The position numbers were made by a program, and so were the translations under genes. Source: Chamaea fasciata (taxonomy: Eukaryota > Chordata > Aves > Passeriformes > Sylviidae). Taken from it: DNA of 64,000 nucleotides. Within the stretch, counting starts at the first letter, position 1; every line of letters begins with the position of its first letter. The stretch covers positions 41,224,305-41,288,304 of the forward strand of contig JARCOQ010000004.1 in assembly GCA_029207755.1 (NCBI GenBank), read 5' to 3'. Below the pieces are notes generated by a model. That model ran no database searches and was not told where the DNA came from. It worked only from the letters and a program-made list of their open reading frames with translations. Positions 1 through 12,159 of the stretch are shown one piece after another.

Positions 1-3000
1 AAATTTTTAACCTTGGTCCTACTCCTTTTGACAAAATGGAACCAAATTGGTTTAAAACAAATGGAATCTGAATTAAGACACGGTTTTCCTTTGTCCGAAA
101 TTTATGGAAGCCAATTACTTTAGACTTAATACAACTTGGAAGGGCACCTGAATGAATCACTGGTAAGTGCTTTGGTGCTGTTCCAAGTGCCAACAGCAGA
201 CAGCAAAAGATGCTATAACGTTTTTCAGAAGAGGACTTCTCAGTGGAGCTCTTATGCTTGCAACATATCCCTTAATGCAAGGCAGCTTATCAGCTTATCA
301 AGGCTGCCTAGGTCAGCAACAACTTCTAAGTGACTATAAGGACCCCTAAATTCCCACCTGTGTGTTTGGATATAAGAGTACAGATGAGTTTGTCAGAAAT
401 TAAGAGAAAAATAGACAACTTTCACCTTTCACATACCGTAGACTAAATGTATATTTGAGAACCCTTTTTTGACATACTCTATTAACCTTATCTTGAAAAT
501 AATTGGAATGTGTCTCTGTCTGGAACATGGACTTTTTGAGATTTATGTCCACATAATTTGCTTGACACACTTACTGTTCGTAGATTTTTATGTTTCCTGT
601 TCCTTACAGGTGGCCCATGTGCCTGGATGTTCTCATACACCTGAAAAATGGAAGAATAAGGACTAAGAACTGACAGAAGTAAGGCAAAGCACCATGCTTG
701 CTTGCATATCAGCTAAGGATTAGTAGTGGTTTCCCCAGTAATGAATTTTTCGGTCAAATCTGTGGCAGTAAGGAAGGAAAAGCATGAAAGTGAAATGAAG
801 CTTGCTGGCAGAGACTTCACTTTCAGTAATTGGTGCTGAAGGGAGGACTAGAGGGAAGACTCTTGAACTGAGGTAGAAATAGGTAAACTGCCTTCTCTAA
901 GAAGCTTCTTTAAGACCAGCCAGCTGGGTTGCAAAGAGGTTTCAAGCACCTGAAACTAGTGTTACAGACGTTTCTTTGGATATATCATAGAAAGAGAAGT
1001 TCTTATGTTGAATCTGAGAAAGCTGAAAAATAAAACTGGAAGCTGGGAAAGCATGACTGTCAGCTGGCAGCGTAAAGGTTGCTTTAATTAGTATATAGGA
1101 TCTGTCTGGTTTGTGTGTTTCACATGAAGAATTGAATTTCAAAGACAAAACACACGGTTTGTCTAATGTTTACACCTGTGTCCACCTAAGGCCTAATTTT
1201 CTCCTCCAGGAGTATGAAAAGTTTTTTCAAGCTGTTTTTCACTGACACAAATAAACTCCATAATGAATCAGTGATGCAGGAATGTTTTTTTTTTTCTAAA
1301 AGTCATTTGTGCCACAGGTGAACATATGGAAATGACTTATTTTGAGAGCATTCTAACTGCATTCCTAAATGACATATATTTTCTCAGGTTAATTAACATT
1401 TTCTACACAGAATATGTGAGGCATCCAAGCATGATGATCTCACTTATTTCCTGCGCCCGGAGCATATGAAAAGGCAATTGGTTATTAACCAGCCCAGCAC
1501 AACAGCATGCATTTTCACAACTGTTTCTCTAAAGAGGAGTTTACACTGTGTTATGTACAGTCTTCAGTTTTCATTGCCTCCTGTTTTCACCCTATTTATT
1601 GTCTGGATTACAAGTAAGTGGGACCAGCTGATCTTCACCCTGAGTCACTGTTTAGAACCTGGGAGTCTGTCCAGTTCTATTCTGTTATTTTAGAGAAAAC
1701 TAATAGCTATTTACAAGAAAAAGCATTTTCTAACAAATAGAGTTCCTCACAAGCAGTGAACCAGCCACTGAATCTGTTCCATCAAGACAATGCTTCTTAG
1801 ATGTGGAGAGTAAATATAAAGTATTGTAAGGCTTGTTCAAATATCCAAGGCTTATTTTACTCCCCATTATCACTCTTCAGTTTCCTCTGTATAGGTGAAC
1901 CTTTGAAACAATTTGTTTCAGAGCAGCTACTGTATGTGAGTCTCATATACCAAATTACCACCCTCCATGTCAAGGACTCATGAAGGACTGGATATAACCA
2001 CCAACTCAGAGATTTTTACTTATGCCTTTATTGCAATTACCTAGGCAATGGAAGCATTTTTCCCCCTCATCATTCCTGTCAGGTAAGGAAGCCTTTACTG
2101 TTTCAGACAAGGGATTAGAGGAATGCCACACCCCATTATCTTTGCTGGCTTGTGCTGTGGGGACAGAATCTTGTAGCTGTCTTGCTCTTTGTCCCCTCTT
2201 TTGCTGGCTTATTCTTAAAGAATTAATAACTGTGCTTCTCAATGACTATATGCAAAGCTTGCTCAGGGATGCAAAAAAGAGGAGGATTTTCGGGGTTTTT
2301 CTCTGGTTTTATTCAGGCTCAAATTCTAGTACTATACATAGTATGTTAAATACAGAAAGCTATGAAATTTTGGTGTACAGAACTACTGAAAAGTCTGACT
2401 TTGTTCACAACTATCCTCAAATGATTTGTACTTCATGTGATAAGTTATAATCATACCTGTTCTAAGCTCGAAAGGAGAGAACATAAGAAGCTGATATACA
2501 GGTACTCTGTAACCATGTTTGGAGAGCAAGGGCTGCATACAAGAGCACCATCTGTCCTAAAGACAATGAATGATGACAGTTTTTAGTGGTTTTGTAACCT
2601 CTGGAACTGACTGAGAAACAAATAATTGAGTCTTTTTTTCCTCCCACAGTTCTCATACTCACAGTATGCATTGGGAATATAAGGAAAATTCATGCAAATG
2701 AAACAAAGTTGACCAAAAGGCATTATTATGATCAGAAACTATGACTCCCTGAAAAGAAATGTCATTAATTTTCTGTGTTTGGTCCTTGGTGTTTTAGAAC
2801 AAACATATTCATGAGAAAAATACCTTGTTTTGACTCAATTAGTAATCTATGGTGCACAAGGCAGCTGTGTGTAGCAATACTGAAGATATTTTCCTTCCAA
2901 AGTCAGAGAGAAGGTGACAATTCCTAGGGGTTTTTACTGACTTTTAAAAGCTCGATAGCAAAGTTATTTGGCCTCTCTAATGGCGGTGATTCACCAGAGG

Positions 3001-4136
3001 ACAGACCCAACCAAAAGAATAATGATAACAATACTAACAAAGTCAGTGATCTCTTCCAAACACAGATATAGAACTCTTAACTACCATATCCACGTTTCCC
3101 TACTTCTGTGAGGAGAAGAAACACGAAAATATACCCTTCTTTCTTTGAAATATAAAGATGTGTAAATGGAATACAAGCCTTTTCATGTAAATTGGCAATG
3201 TGCACCATTATTGCTGCTATACTTCAGGTAAAAGAATAATTTAAGCTTATAATATAATCAGAGATAGTTTCCTTACTAGCAGATGCCTTTATTAATTACT
3301 AAGATAAAGGGAGAGGGTGAAGTTTTTCAAATAAGAAAATCAAAAATTTAACTTTTCTTGCATTCTCAGATAAATTATTTTAATCATTACTTTATAGGCA
3401 ATATCTAGATAGGATGATTTACAAAACATCTTAAACTCTGTCATTAATTATACTGTTGAGTATACGAATGAATGATCATGAGTGTGATATATCAAAAAGG
3501 ACAGTTCAGTAAATTCTACATCTTGGGGAATCCAGTGCCAATCCAGTATGCCATGGGTATGGGAGAGTGGTAACTAAAGATGGAAAAACTCAAAACCAGC
3601 AAGCATGGAAGGCTAAGAGCATGCCAAGTAACAGCCCATTGCTATATACCAGGAGACACAGTAAATAAAACCAGAAAGGCAGCAAAAGGAACGGAGTGTG
3701 TTTCCCATAATAACTCTCTCACTGTTGCTGCACACAAGACTCTTGTTCTGGCTGTATCCACTGGACACTCTCAGCTCTGTCTGCCTTGTCAGACCCCAGT
3801 GTTCTGGCTAGCTCTTCTGTACTGAGCAGGTTGGCCCTGCCTGTGGGCAGTGAGTCATGTCAGCACATGGTACATTGCACTGCAAAACTTTGAGGCAGGG
3901 AAGCAAGCCACCAGCTGGCATTAATCAGGGACCATTAACTATAAACAAGCACGTTTTCTTTCATGGCTCCTAAATTTAATTTGTTCTACACTCTCTTGCT
4001 AATAATTTCTAGGAGTCAAATCTCATTATTTCTTGAAAACTCAAGTTCTGAAATGCTATTAAGCCCTCCTTACACGAGTCACCTTGATCACTCTAGTATG
4101 TTGTCAATTTTCTAACTCTCCATAGACATTTCCACT

Positions 4137-4137
<1 letters not shown>
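1..4137. other. Non-coding, no gene or repeat recognised
   Basis: AT-rich sequence with only short ORFs that carry no recognisable domain. The longest (2022-2450, plus, 142 codons) shows no family signature and no convincing splice context. Isolated splice-like motifs occur near 160 (GTAAGT) and 609 (pyrimidines then CAG) but do not bound a supported exon. It could be intron or intergenic DNA. Confidence 0.6.

Positions 4138-4177
<40 letters not shown>
4138..4177. repeat. Poly(A) tract, 40 bp
   Basis: An uninterrupted run of 40 A. The sequence just upstream is not a recognisable retroelement, so it may be a simple repeat rather than a retroposon tail. Length may be affected by sequencing error. 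Confidence 0.9.
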
Positions 4178-4180
<3 letters not shown>

Positions 4181-7100
4181 AAGCAAGTGTCCTTCTAATT
4201 TGTTTCAGATCACTCTAAGATGGCGTTTATATCGACAGAAGATTATCTACATACATTTTTTGGAAAAAGATCTGCAGTAATCAGAAAATAGGAGTTTAAT
4301 TTTGGGACATCTTCCTTGATAGCTATAGATGGTTTTGTGCAAATTTTTGTTTAAACCAAAATCATTAGGAAAACAAGTGTTTCATTTGTGGGGAATCTGT
4401 TTGTTGAAAGTAAACTACGAGACTTGAACAACAAAAATGTACAGAATTTTATAATGAAAGCTGGCATTACTAACACAACATTCGTCCACCCTCCTCTGCT
4501 GGCTTTGCAGTATACTCTGGTGCACTAATGGATAGCAATTTAAAGCTAGCTCACAAATCTGTACATAAGTTGCAGCGTGTGCTCTCTGCAGCATAAACAT
4601 ACTCTGAGAAGCTTTTAAAATCCTGTAGGTACTTAAATTACAAGTTGCCTTGTAGTAAATCTAGACATTTTTCTATATGTTGAACTCATTAAGGACCAGT
4701 AAACCAATTTAGGCATCTCATTTATGGCTAAAAGCTTAGATCTTGAGTTAAGCTGCAAATATTTATATAGTGCCTTCATATTTATTCCTGAATTGTATTT
4801 CAGGATATTACTATGCAATGGGTTTCTTCTCCTTTTTTAACAAAATAATACATATCAGAACCTGCAGGAGAGCAGAAGGCACCAGGTTTCATTTGTGTGT
4901 CTATTTTATTTAACAATACACATTAATTTTTCTTTAGAAAAGAGATCATGAATTCTTCAGAAGACCAAATACCTTAGGTTTCACTGCCTCAGTTCTCTGA
5001 CAATAGCTGGTTCCTGGGTGAAAACAAGAAATACAATTTTACTGTAGTAGTAGATATTCTCAATTAAAAACTTTCATTCTTTTTTTCCTGGTTTTGTTGG
5101 AACTTTGACCTAATTATTGCTACTTTGTTCTGGTAGCACTACATTTGCTTACATATATTAAAGTTTTCCAGCTGGCAACTTCCCTTGAACAGGTGAATTT
5201 GTGCAGTCTGTAAAGTAGACTAAGATGCCACAATACCCCAGACCAAGTAATCTCATTCCCTGTGTAATAAGAAGATTTTGGGGCAGTTAGGCTGGGGGTA
5301 GCTAATAGGTTTATGGGGTGAACCAGCAGCATCTAAGGAACATGTAAAATGTTAAGAGCTACTGGTCTAACCTTGCTGGAGATACATGATTCTCACAGAG
5401 TTTGAAGAAGTTAAGCCATCTTCTGCTTAATGTTGGCCAGGAGTAGCATAAATTGTCTTGTTTCAGTGAAGGACAATCAACTGAACTAGGCAAGCATGAA
5501 GTAAAATAAAATTTGACCTGTTCAAAGGAAAGTAGGCCAGTCTGCTTACGCATGGTCAGTCACAATACCCAAACCCAGTCTCATGCTGTCCATTGAAGTC
5601 CTTTTTGTCTTTGCTAATGTTCTTTTTACTGAAAGACTTATCCCTTCAGCCTAGAATACACCCAGTAACACTGCTTGTGGATCTTAGGCTTGCATAAAAG
5701 ACTGGATGCGAACTCTAATCTGCTAATATCATTAATTACTAGGCAGACTCATAATTGCCAACTTCTGCCTATTTCTGAAAATATACAGATGTACAGACAG
5801 ACGTCATTTTCACTGTCCTCAAGCTTCCTGGAAGTGAGCCAGAGCCAGTCCAGATGCTGTATAGCTCCATGTGCAGGTTAGTAATGAGTGTATATGTGCT
5901 CAGGCTAAGCAGTCTCCTAGACCAGCTACAAGGCCTGAACTGAGCATTTATCTTGGAGAGTGAGCAAAGAGCCTGAAAATTTTTTCACCTGCTCTGCAGT
6001 GTTGCTGTTACAGAGGAAGAAGAGAGGAAGACAGCAGCATCACTGAAGACACATTCCTTAAGTCACAAAAACAGCTGACTTAGTTTTGTCTGCCCTAAGT
6101 GGAAAAAGAAGGGAGATGGATTCCTCCAGAGCATGACATTAACACCTTTATACCATCTGTACTGCCATGTGCATACCTATAGTGGTGTCTTTCACCATTC
6201 CTATGACAGTCAGTGTACTCCACAGTGGCCTCTTTTTTGCTTGTGCACCTGGCTTCCCTCTTCCTTCCCTCAGAAATCAAGATGAGTGAGGTGAAACTCC
6301 AGTGTTCACTACAATGGACCAGCCAAAGCTACACCTAAATTTCAGTATGAGTCTTGGCTCACCAAGAGTAACTCATATTTCAAGTCTGGAGCCAGGTTAG
6401 ACTTTTGCAGGGAAAAATTCAGTTCAGGTAGAAGTAGGGCATAAATGGATGTATTTTTCAGGTCAATGCCCTTCTCACTGGGCTCTGGAGAGGTAAAGTG
6501 AGTCCATCCGTAATTGGATATGATTATGTATGTTTTTTAGGTAAATGTACACCTAGTTTTTGTTACTAAAAGCCAACTGTGCCATAGTTATGAAAGAGGA
6601 GCTATTTGGACTAGGGTTTTTTTTCTTCTGAGATGGAAAAGATTCACATTGAAGTGAGATCCTAGGCTAAGGAATATTACTGATGATACCCCTCAAGTCA
6701 GAAAAAAGTGGTATCTCCTGGGAATTGTTTTCACATTCAGGAAATGATTGGGTACTCTGGCTCTCCCAACATGACAGTTAAACAGTGATGGTTTGAGTTG
6801 TGAACAGATATTTCGAAGTTTTGGCTTTACATGTGCTCCAAAGATTCTTTGTTGCAGTTGGTCTGTAAAGAATGAAAGCAAACGTTTAATTCCTGAAAAG
6901 CTGAACTGTCATCTTCCAAATACATCCAGTAGTTGTCTGAGCATTGCAAACATCTGGAGACTAAAGACATAATTTTAGATTTAAATTATTTAAGAATTAG
7001 GTTCTATGACAGTAACATGCATAATTGGTAAGACAAAGTCACCTTTAGCAGAAGTATACTGATTTTGTGCTAGAGGACAGTATCAGAAATTGACCATGTC

Positions 7101-7544
7101 CATCCGGGTAAATATTCAGGATGTAATTGTAACAGAGCATCTTGTAAAGAAACTGATGAAGAAAGTATTTACTGAGGTAAACCTGATTCTTAATTTGGGA
7201 TAAACATGATTCTTAATTTGTCTAGAAGTATCAGTGCAATTACTGAGCTATAGTTTATATCTGATTCTTTCAGAAATTTATACAGTATCCAAATATGGGA
7301 GTTTCAATGGGAGAATTTCTTAGCTCTTTCACTTAACTTCACAAAATCACAAGTCTAATTTTATTGCCACTCCTTCATGTCACATGATTAAATTATCAAA
7401 TGCGCAGTAATTTTTGAATGATTGTTATAAATAATAGGAATTTTGGAATTTTTAGCTACATGTACTGAAATACATGGAGCCATATGAGTTACTATTAAAA
7501 AGACCCTGTCTATCCTAGCCAAAGTTGTACACTCAGAGAGATTG
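4178..7544. other. Non-coding, no gene or repeat recognised
   Basis: AT-rich sequence with short chance ORFs only. No LTR, CR1, RNA gene or conserved domain was recognised. Confidence 0.6.
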
Positions 7545-7694
7545 TGAAATGTCCATCCTTGAAAATACTCATAACTTGGCTGCACATAGTCCTGGGGAAC
7601 CTGCTTTGGCTGACCCTTCTTGAGCAGGGTAGCTGGATGAGACGGTATCCAGAGTTTCTGTCCAATGTAAACAGGTCTGTGATTCTGTGATAGT
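7545..7694 (+). mobile_element. CR1 LINE 3'-end fragment
   Basis: About 150 bp resembling the extreme 3' end of CR1. It contains the 'cctggggaacctgctt' and 'cttgagcagggt' blocks typical of the CR1 tail and closes with 'ctgtgattctgtgat', the CR1-type octamer tail (ATTCTGTG). The element is strongly 5'-truncated, as is usual for CR1. Boundaries are approximate. Confidence 0.72.
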
Positions 7695-7860
7695 CTTTGC
7701 ATGCAAAAAAAGACTAATAAACACTTTGGTGTAGCAGTGAAAGTTGGGGGTCTTTTTGGTGTTACCTCGGTTAAGTGGCAAAAGGGATCAGAGGAGTAGT
7801 TCATTTGAAAGTAAAATGAAACAAACTAAGAGAGAGTTCACAGAGAATTAAAAATGCTGG

Positions 7861-7866
7861 ATAATG
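7861..7866. repeat. Target-site duplication of provirus A, left copy
   Basis: The 6-mer ataatg directly abuts the left LTR and is repeated exactly at 14996-15001 after the right LTR. Six bases is the length expected for class II (ERVK-like) integration. Confidence 0.9.
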
Positions 7867-7884
7867 TGAAATATTCCCCTGCAG

Positions 7885-7912
7885 CCCCCCCCCCCCCCCC
7901 CCCCCCCCCCCC
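7885..7912. repeat. C28 homopolymer inside the 3' LTR
   Basis: Twenty-eight consecutive C on the plus strand, so G28 on the sense strand of the provirus, about 100 bp downstream of its AATAAA signal. The partner LTR has only seven C at the same place, so the run expanded after insertion or the assembly length is wrong. Confidence 0.9.
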
Positions 7913-8006
7913 GGGTTTAGCTCTGGAGAGGCTTTGGAGGAATATCTCAGAGGGGCAGGACAAAAGATTCCAAAAGAGGCTCTTAGCCCAGGATTATTCC
8001 AAGACA

Positions 8007-8012
8007 TTTATT
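8007..8012 (-). promoter_or_regulatory. AATAAA polyadenylation signal in LTR A
   Basis: The reverse complement of tttatt gives AATAAA in the middle of the LTR. The partner LTR keeps the same hexamer at 14797-14802. The position fits the R region of a retroviral LTR. Present-day function is not shown. Confidence 0.65.
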
Positions 8013-8204
8013 CTCGAAGGGTTCCAGGGGCCAGAAAAGAGAGAACAAAGAAATACAAGGCTCTTACGTAGTCTCCCACTCTGGGAGGATCCTGGCACTC
8101 AGCCAATTAGGTCAAGAAAAGTAGGGAGGGTCATTCCATGTGGTCAAAGGGAGGAAATTCCAGGGGGTCAAAAGGAGAAACCATTCCCCTAAAGAATTAC
8201 AACA

Positions 8205-8219
8205 AATTCCCCCTTTTTT
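8205..8219 (-). promoter_or_regulatory. Polypurine tract of provirus A
   Basis: Immediately upstream of the 3' LTR on the minus strand is AAAAAAGGGGGAATT, a purine run ending two T short of the LTR. This is the expected place and composition for the plus-strand DNA primer of a retrovirus and independently fixes the orientation. Confidence 0.85.
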
Positions 8220-8247
8220 GTTTAACAAAGTTACAAAAAATTTAGAT

Positions 8248-8577
8248 TCATTTTGACAAGACATGTGAGCTTTCCCACCACTTACAATTGGTGGGGAAGT
8301 CAGACTGTTTTAGGTTTGCCAACTCCATGTGTTTGACTTCTGAGGTAGAAAGTATGAGGCCATTGATGGCTTTGAAAACCAAACGACGTAGGATCCCGAA
8401 CACAATTGTTACAAGGAAAAGAATAGCAAGAAATAACAAAATTGTTTTAACTATAGAAGTCCACCACCCTGTGAATCCCCAGCTCTTAAACAGTTCAGCA
8501 CTAACAAGATGACAACTTGGATGGGGTTCATCACAGGGTTGAGTGTGAGGAAGGTTTTCGCTACAAGGGAAAAACAA
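8248..8577 (-). pseudogene. env: env remnant: C-terminal transmembrane subunit
   Basis: A 109-codon open frame holding what looks like the end of a retroviral transmembrane protein. The short segment 'FTGWWTSIVK' is followed by about 22 hydrophobic residues (rich in I, L, F, V) forming a membrane anchor, then a basic 'ILRRLVFKA' start of the cytoplasmic tail. There is no surface subunit, no cleavage site, no fusion peptide and no heptad region. The integrase stop lies only about 70 bp upstream, so env was lost by internal deletion and not by gradual decay. The match is by topology and position next to the polypurine tract, so the assignment is inferred. Confidence 0.68.
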
Positions 8578-8646
8578 ACATTTTAAAACAAGTTACATTT
8601 CTGTTTCTGCTGGAAGGAATCTACACTTAGGAAGATTCTTCTTCCT

Positions 8647-9540
8647 TCACCGGCGGCGTCTTCTCTTTGCAGCAGCAGCTACTTGCTTCTCATCCCCTTC
8701 TATTGGAGCTGGATTTTTGGGGACAAAAGGTTTCACCCACTTCTGTGGAATCCACTGAGGGCCTGAGGGAGTAGCCACACACGCATAGCCATGACCCCAG
8801 GTCACGAGCTCATAGGGACCTTTGGTTTCTCAAGTTTCGGGATCCCTAATCAAGACTGGTGGACGCTGAGACAATTTGAACTGATTGCCACTGTTAAAAT
8901 GACGTACCACCGGTGGACTCATGTTTTCAAATGAACAGTTCAGAAAACTGACGGTAAACAAGGCTTTGCAGAGCTTCTGCTGTGGAGACATCCACACAGT
9001 TGAACTGCTCTGTCTAGCCAAGACCTGCCTGAGCATCTGGTGTGCTCAACCACAGCTTGACCTGTGGGGGAGTAAGGGATGCCAGTTTTACATTCCACTC
9101 CCCACTGCTGGACGAACTCCAGGAACTCCTTGGACACATACGCTGGGCGGTTATCAGTTTTGATTTCTTTTGGAAACCCCAACACTGAAAAAGCCTGCAC
9201 TAGGTGCTGCTTGGCATGCACAGACTTTTCTCCTGCATGGGCAGAGGCATAGACTGTGCCTGAATATGTATCGATGCTTACATGAACATATTTGAGGCGA
9301 CCAAAACTAGGAATGTGTGTGATGTCTGTCTGCCACACTTCACAACTGCCAAGGTCCTGGGGGTTAACCCCCACGCCCATGGATGGTATGACCTGGAGCT
9401 GGCAATTGGGACAGGTGGCCACAATGGCTCGAGCCTGGCTCCACGTTAGCTGGAACTAATGGATCAGACCTGGCACATTTTGATGGTATTGTTGGTGACT
9501 CAGCTTTGCCTGTTGGAAGATGTCGGGGAGACGTGCCTTT
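8647..9540 (-). pseudogene. pol: pol: integrase region, broken
   Basis: Integrase of provirus A in three pieces. The N-terminal zinc domain is recognisable from its CPNC pair (about 9400-9410) and upstream His residues, but an in-frame TAG interrupts it near 9455. The catalytic core keeps all three acidic positions: Asp in 'WQTDITH', Asp in 'KTDNRPAY' and Glu in 'GQAVVE'. The usual Gly after TDN is Arg. A frameshift near 9000-9050 moves the C-terminal domain to another frame, which has a stop after 'IRDPET' (about 8830) and ends in a run of Arg at 8647. The core itself (8940-9422) is one open frame. Integrase would insert viral cDNA into the chromosome; this copy cannot make a full enzyme. 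Confidence 0.9.
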
Positions 9541-10284
9541 TCAGCTGGGGCAGCAAAGGGCGTCTGCCTGATGATTCCCCTCTGCAATTTCACCTGGCAA
9601 ATCAGTGTGTGATCTTACATGCATAACATAAAATGGATGTTCTCGATGAGAGATTAAATAAATTAGCCTTGAGAGCAACCTGAAGAGATGCTCATTCTCT
9701 ATTTCTTTGAGCATGGCCTGCTCCGCTCTGGACACTACCCCTTCACGTAAGCAGAGTCAGTCACCAAGTTAATTGGCTCCAAGAACTTCTCAAAAGCTCT
9801 TACCATGGTGGCCAGTTCAGCCACTTGGGGTGATCCCTCCACAAACTCAACATCAGCTTCCCAAAGCTGCGTTTGTGGATTTCTCCAAGTCATCACTGAC
9901 TTGTGAGAGGCCCCGGATGCATCCGTGTACACGGTGAAAGCCTTGAGTGGTCTCCGACTCCTCACGAGGAATGAGGTGGAATTCCTCATTGAACAACTTG
10001 CAGGATGGGGCATGGACTGATATCTGTCCGCTGTAGCTGTCCAGAGATAACTGGAGACTGGCATTGCCCTGGTGCAAATGCTCAAACGTCTCTTTGGTCA
10101 TTCTCTCAGGAGAGTTCTTTCCCTCCTCAGAAAGTTTGACTGGGAGGAGTATGCATGTAAAATCACAACCCGCCATTTCACTCAGTCTCACCCCGGCCTT
10201 CCAAATCAGCTGAGCTATCAATTCTTGTGGCTCTGTGATGATCTTGGATCTTTGGTGAGAGAGGAAGACCCACTCTATGATCAA
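9541..10284 (-). pseudogene. pol: pol: RT connection and RNase H, broken
   Basis: The frame downstream of the RT palm covers the connection domain ('IIEWVFLSHQ', 'ELIAQLIWKA') and then RNase H. RNase H acidic positions are visible in 'YTDASG', 'VAELAT' and 'VTDSAYV', and the tail has 'HVRSHTDLPG' with a later Asn/Asp pair. A frameshift near 9950-9990 separates connection from RNase H. A second near 9735 splits RNase H just after 'SAYVKG', so the domain is not contiguous. A stop near 10309 separates it from RT. The role in the virus is removal of RNA from RNA-DNA hybrids. Confidence 0.88.
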
Positions 10285-10308
10285 GAGTGAATCTCTCTCC
10301 TCTTCGAT

Positions 10309-11340
10309 TCATTGGAAAATCAAACCATGCAAATGTGGCAGCTTTCCTAGAACAATGAAATGGAAAGGCATGTTCGGCTCACACCGATGAGCCTGTCTCT
10401 CTGACAAGGCCTTCTGTACCTTTTCGATTGCCATTTTTGCCTCTGGGGTCAGTTTCCTGGGAGAAACCAGCTCCCTTTCCCCCTTCAGTAACTTGAAGAG
10501 GGGGGCTATATCCTCATTTGTGGGGCCTAGCCAGGGTCTTACCCAATTCAAGGACCCACACAAGGAATGGAGATCTGCTAGGGTTTTGGGATTGAAGTCA
10601 ATTTCCAATTTCTGCGGAACAACGGTCCTTGCGGTGATTTCCAGACCCAGGTATTTCCAAGGTGGAATCTTTTGAACTTTGTCTTCCTGGAATTGAAATC
10701 CAGCAGAGGTTAAAACCTTAATCACTCGGTCAAGAGTGTGTTGGAGTATTGAGTCATTTGGGGCACACACGAGCACATCATCCATGTAGTGAAGAATGAT
10801 GGCGTCCTTACTCTTGGTGTGCACCAAGACAGCAATAAGGCCACATACTGTTGGCATATGAAAGGACTCACTTCAAGACATTGTGGTAGAACTTTCCAGT
10901 GATAGTGTTTCATTGGTGCTTCTCTGTTAATAGAAGGAACTGAGAATGCAAACCTCGGGGCATCTTCTGGGTGTAAAGAAATTTGGAAAAAACAATCTTT
11001 GATATCTATAACAACCAATTGCCAATCTCGAGGAAGCATTGTTGGAGTAGGCATCCCGGGTTGTAGTGGTCCCATGTCCTCTGTAAGTTTGTTTATTTCT
11101 CTAAGATCATGGAGAAGTCTCCACCTGTCTTTCCCCGGTTTCTTTATTACAAAGACTGGGGAATTCTAAGGACTTGTTGTCTCTTCTATGTGTCCTTGAG
11201 CCAATTGCTCTTCCACGAGCTCCTCAAGCGCCTTAAGCTTCTTTTTGCTTAGCCGCCACTGTGCTACCCATTTTGGGGTATCATCCAACCACGTTAACTT
11301 TTGGGTAGGGTGCTCCACAATGGCTATTTTCAAAAATCCT
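10309..11340 (-). pseudogene. pol: pol: reverse transcriptase, broken
   Basis: Reverse transcriptase of an ERVK-like element. Motif A is intact ('VIDIKDCFF', about 11010) and the active-site box is intact as 'YMDDVLV' (about 10780). A TAG replaces the Trp codon normally found in the 'SPWN' motif (near 11167), and a frameshift near 10855 separates motif A from YMDD, so no single frame contains the whole polymerase. The later part 'KYLGLEI' and the thumb are well preserved. The upstream boundary runs into the protease frame. Confidence 0.92.
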
Positions 11341-12100
11341 GGGGTGTCTTAGGAATGACCAATGGGACTCCCCAGTGGGACATGGTGTCTCTCCCCCACA
11401 GGGGGGCCTTGTATTCAGCAACACATGGATGGACGCTAGCCAATTTTCTGTCAGGTCCCTGAATTTGCACTATGTTTTTTGAAATTTTTGCCAATGTGAT
11501 TCCTCCAATGCCCTGAAGCTTGCCCGCTACAGGTTGCAATTCCCCATGTGATGGCCACATGGTCTTAGGTTTAACTGTGACATCTGCAGCCGTGTCTAAT
11601 ACACCTTCCACGTGGAGGCGGTCTGACCCACAGGCTAGGTTACATGCCATAGAGGGTTTATCCTCTCCCACCACCTCTGCCCAGTAGACTTCTGGTGATT
11701 TTCCATCTGCTATGACTTCTGTTGGAACAGGAATGGCTTGGGCAAGAATTTGCCCCTCTACCAGGTAAAATGGTGGGTGCACACAACGTGCCAACAGCAT
11801 CAGGCCTGTTATCTTTCCCTTAATGATCATAGGAGCTATCTCAATCTGTAGGGGTGTGTGTGCTGTGTCCCCAATAACAAAATACTCACTGTCCAGTTCC
11901 ATGTCATGAACCGTCAGGTCCTGTGAGGTTTTTGGCACGTCCACTGTAACAACAGTCCAATCAGTAGACCTGAAATGAAAACCTTTGGTAGTCACGAGCC
12001 TTATTCGGCCTCGCAGCTGCCAAACCTTGTAGTTGAGCATTTGCATTTTTATTTCCCCCCCCCTCAACACTGTGTGTCCCTTCCTCCCCCTTTTTTGTTA
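11330..12100 (-). pseudogene. pro: dUTPase-protease region with altered active site
   Basis: A 246-codon frame, the longest surviving piece of provirus A. The N-terminal half resembles a decayed retroviral dUTPase, clearest in its C-terminal 'PPFYLVEGQILAQ' block. The C-terminal half is an aspartic protease. The catalytic box reads 'LDTAADVTV' where the family has Asp-Thr-Gly-Ala-Asp, so the invariant Gly is Ala. The later 'LWGRDTMSHWGV' block is typical of retroviral proteases close to RT. A dUTPase in the protease frame is characteristic of beta-type retroviruses. The upstream junction with nucleocapsid is frameshifted. Confidence 0.88.
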
Positions 12101-12159
12101 AGAGAGAGGCTTCAGTTAGTGCAAGTCCCGCTATATTTTTATCTTTGCGCGTAAGGATA

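Larger units (their letters stand above)
7867..8204 (-). repeat. 3' LTR of provirus A
   Basis: A 338-bp LTR that on the minus strand starts TGTTGTAATTC and ends with a TTTCA terminus, giving TG...CA ends. It matches the copy at 14692-14995. Differences are scattered substitutions, a longer C run (28 versus 7) and a small indel near 7990-8005. It carries an AATAAA signal on the minus strand at 8007-8012. Confidence 0.95.

Noticed and set aside
597..667. Acceptor-like site followed by a short open segment
   Set aside because: Only about 19 codons before a stop, no donor and no recognisable product.
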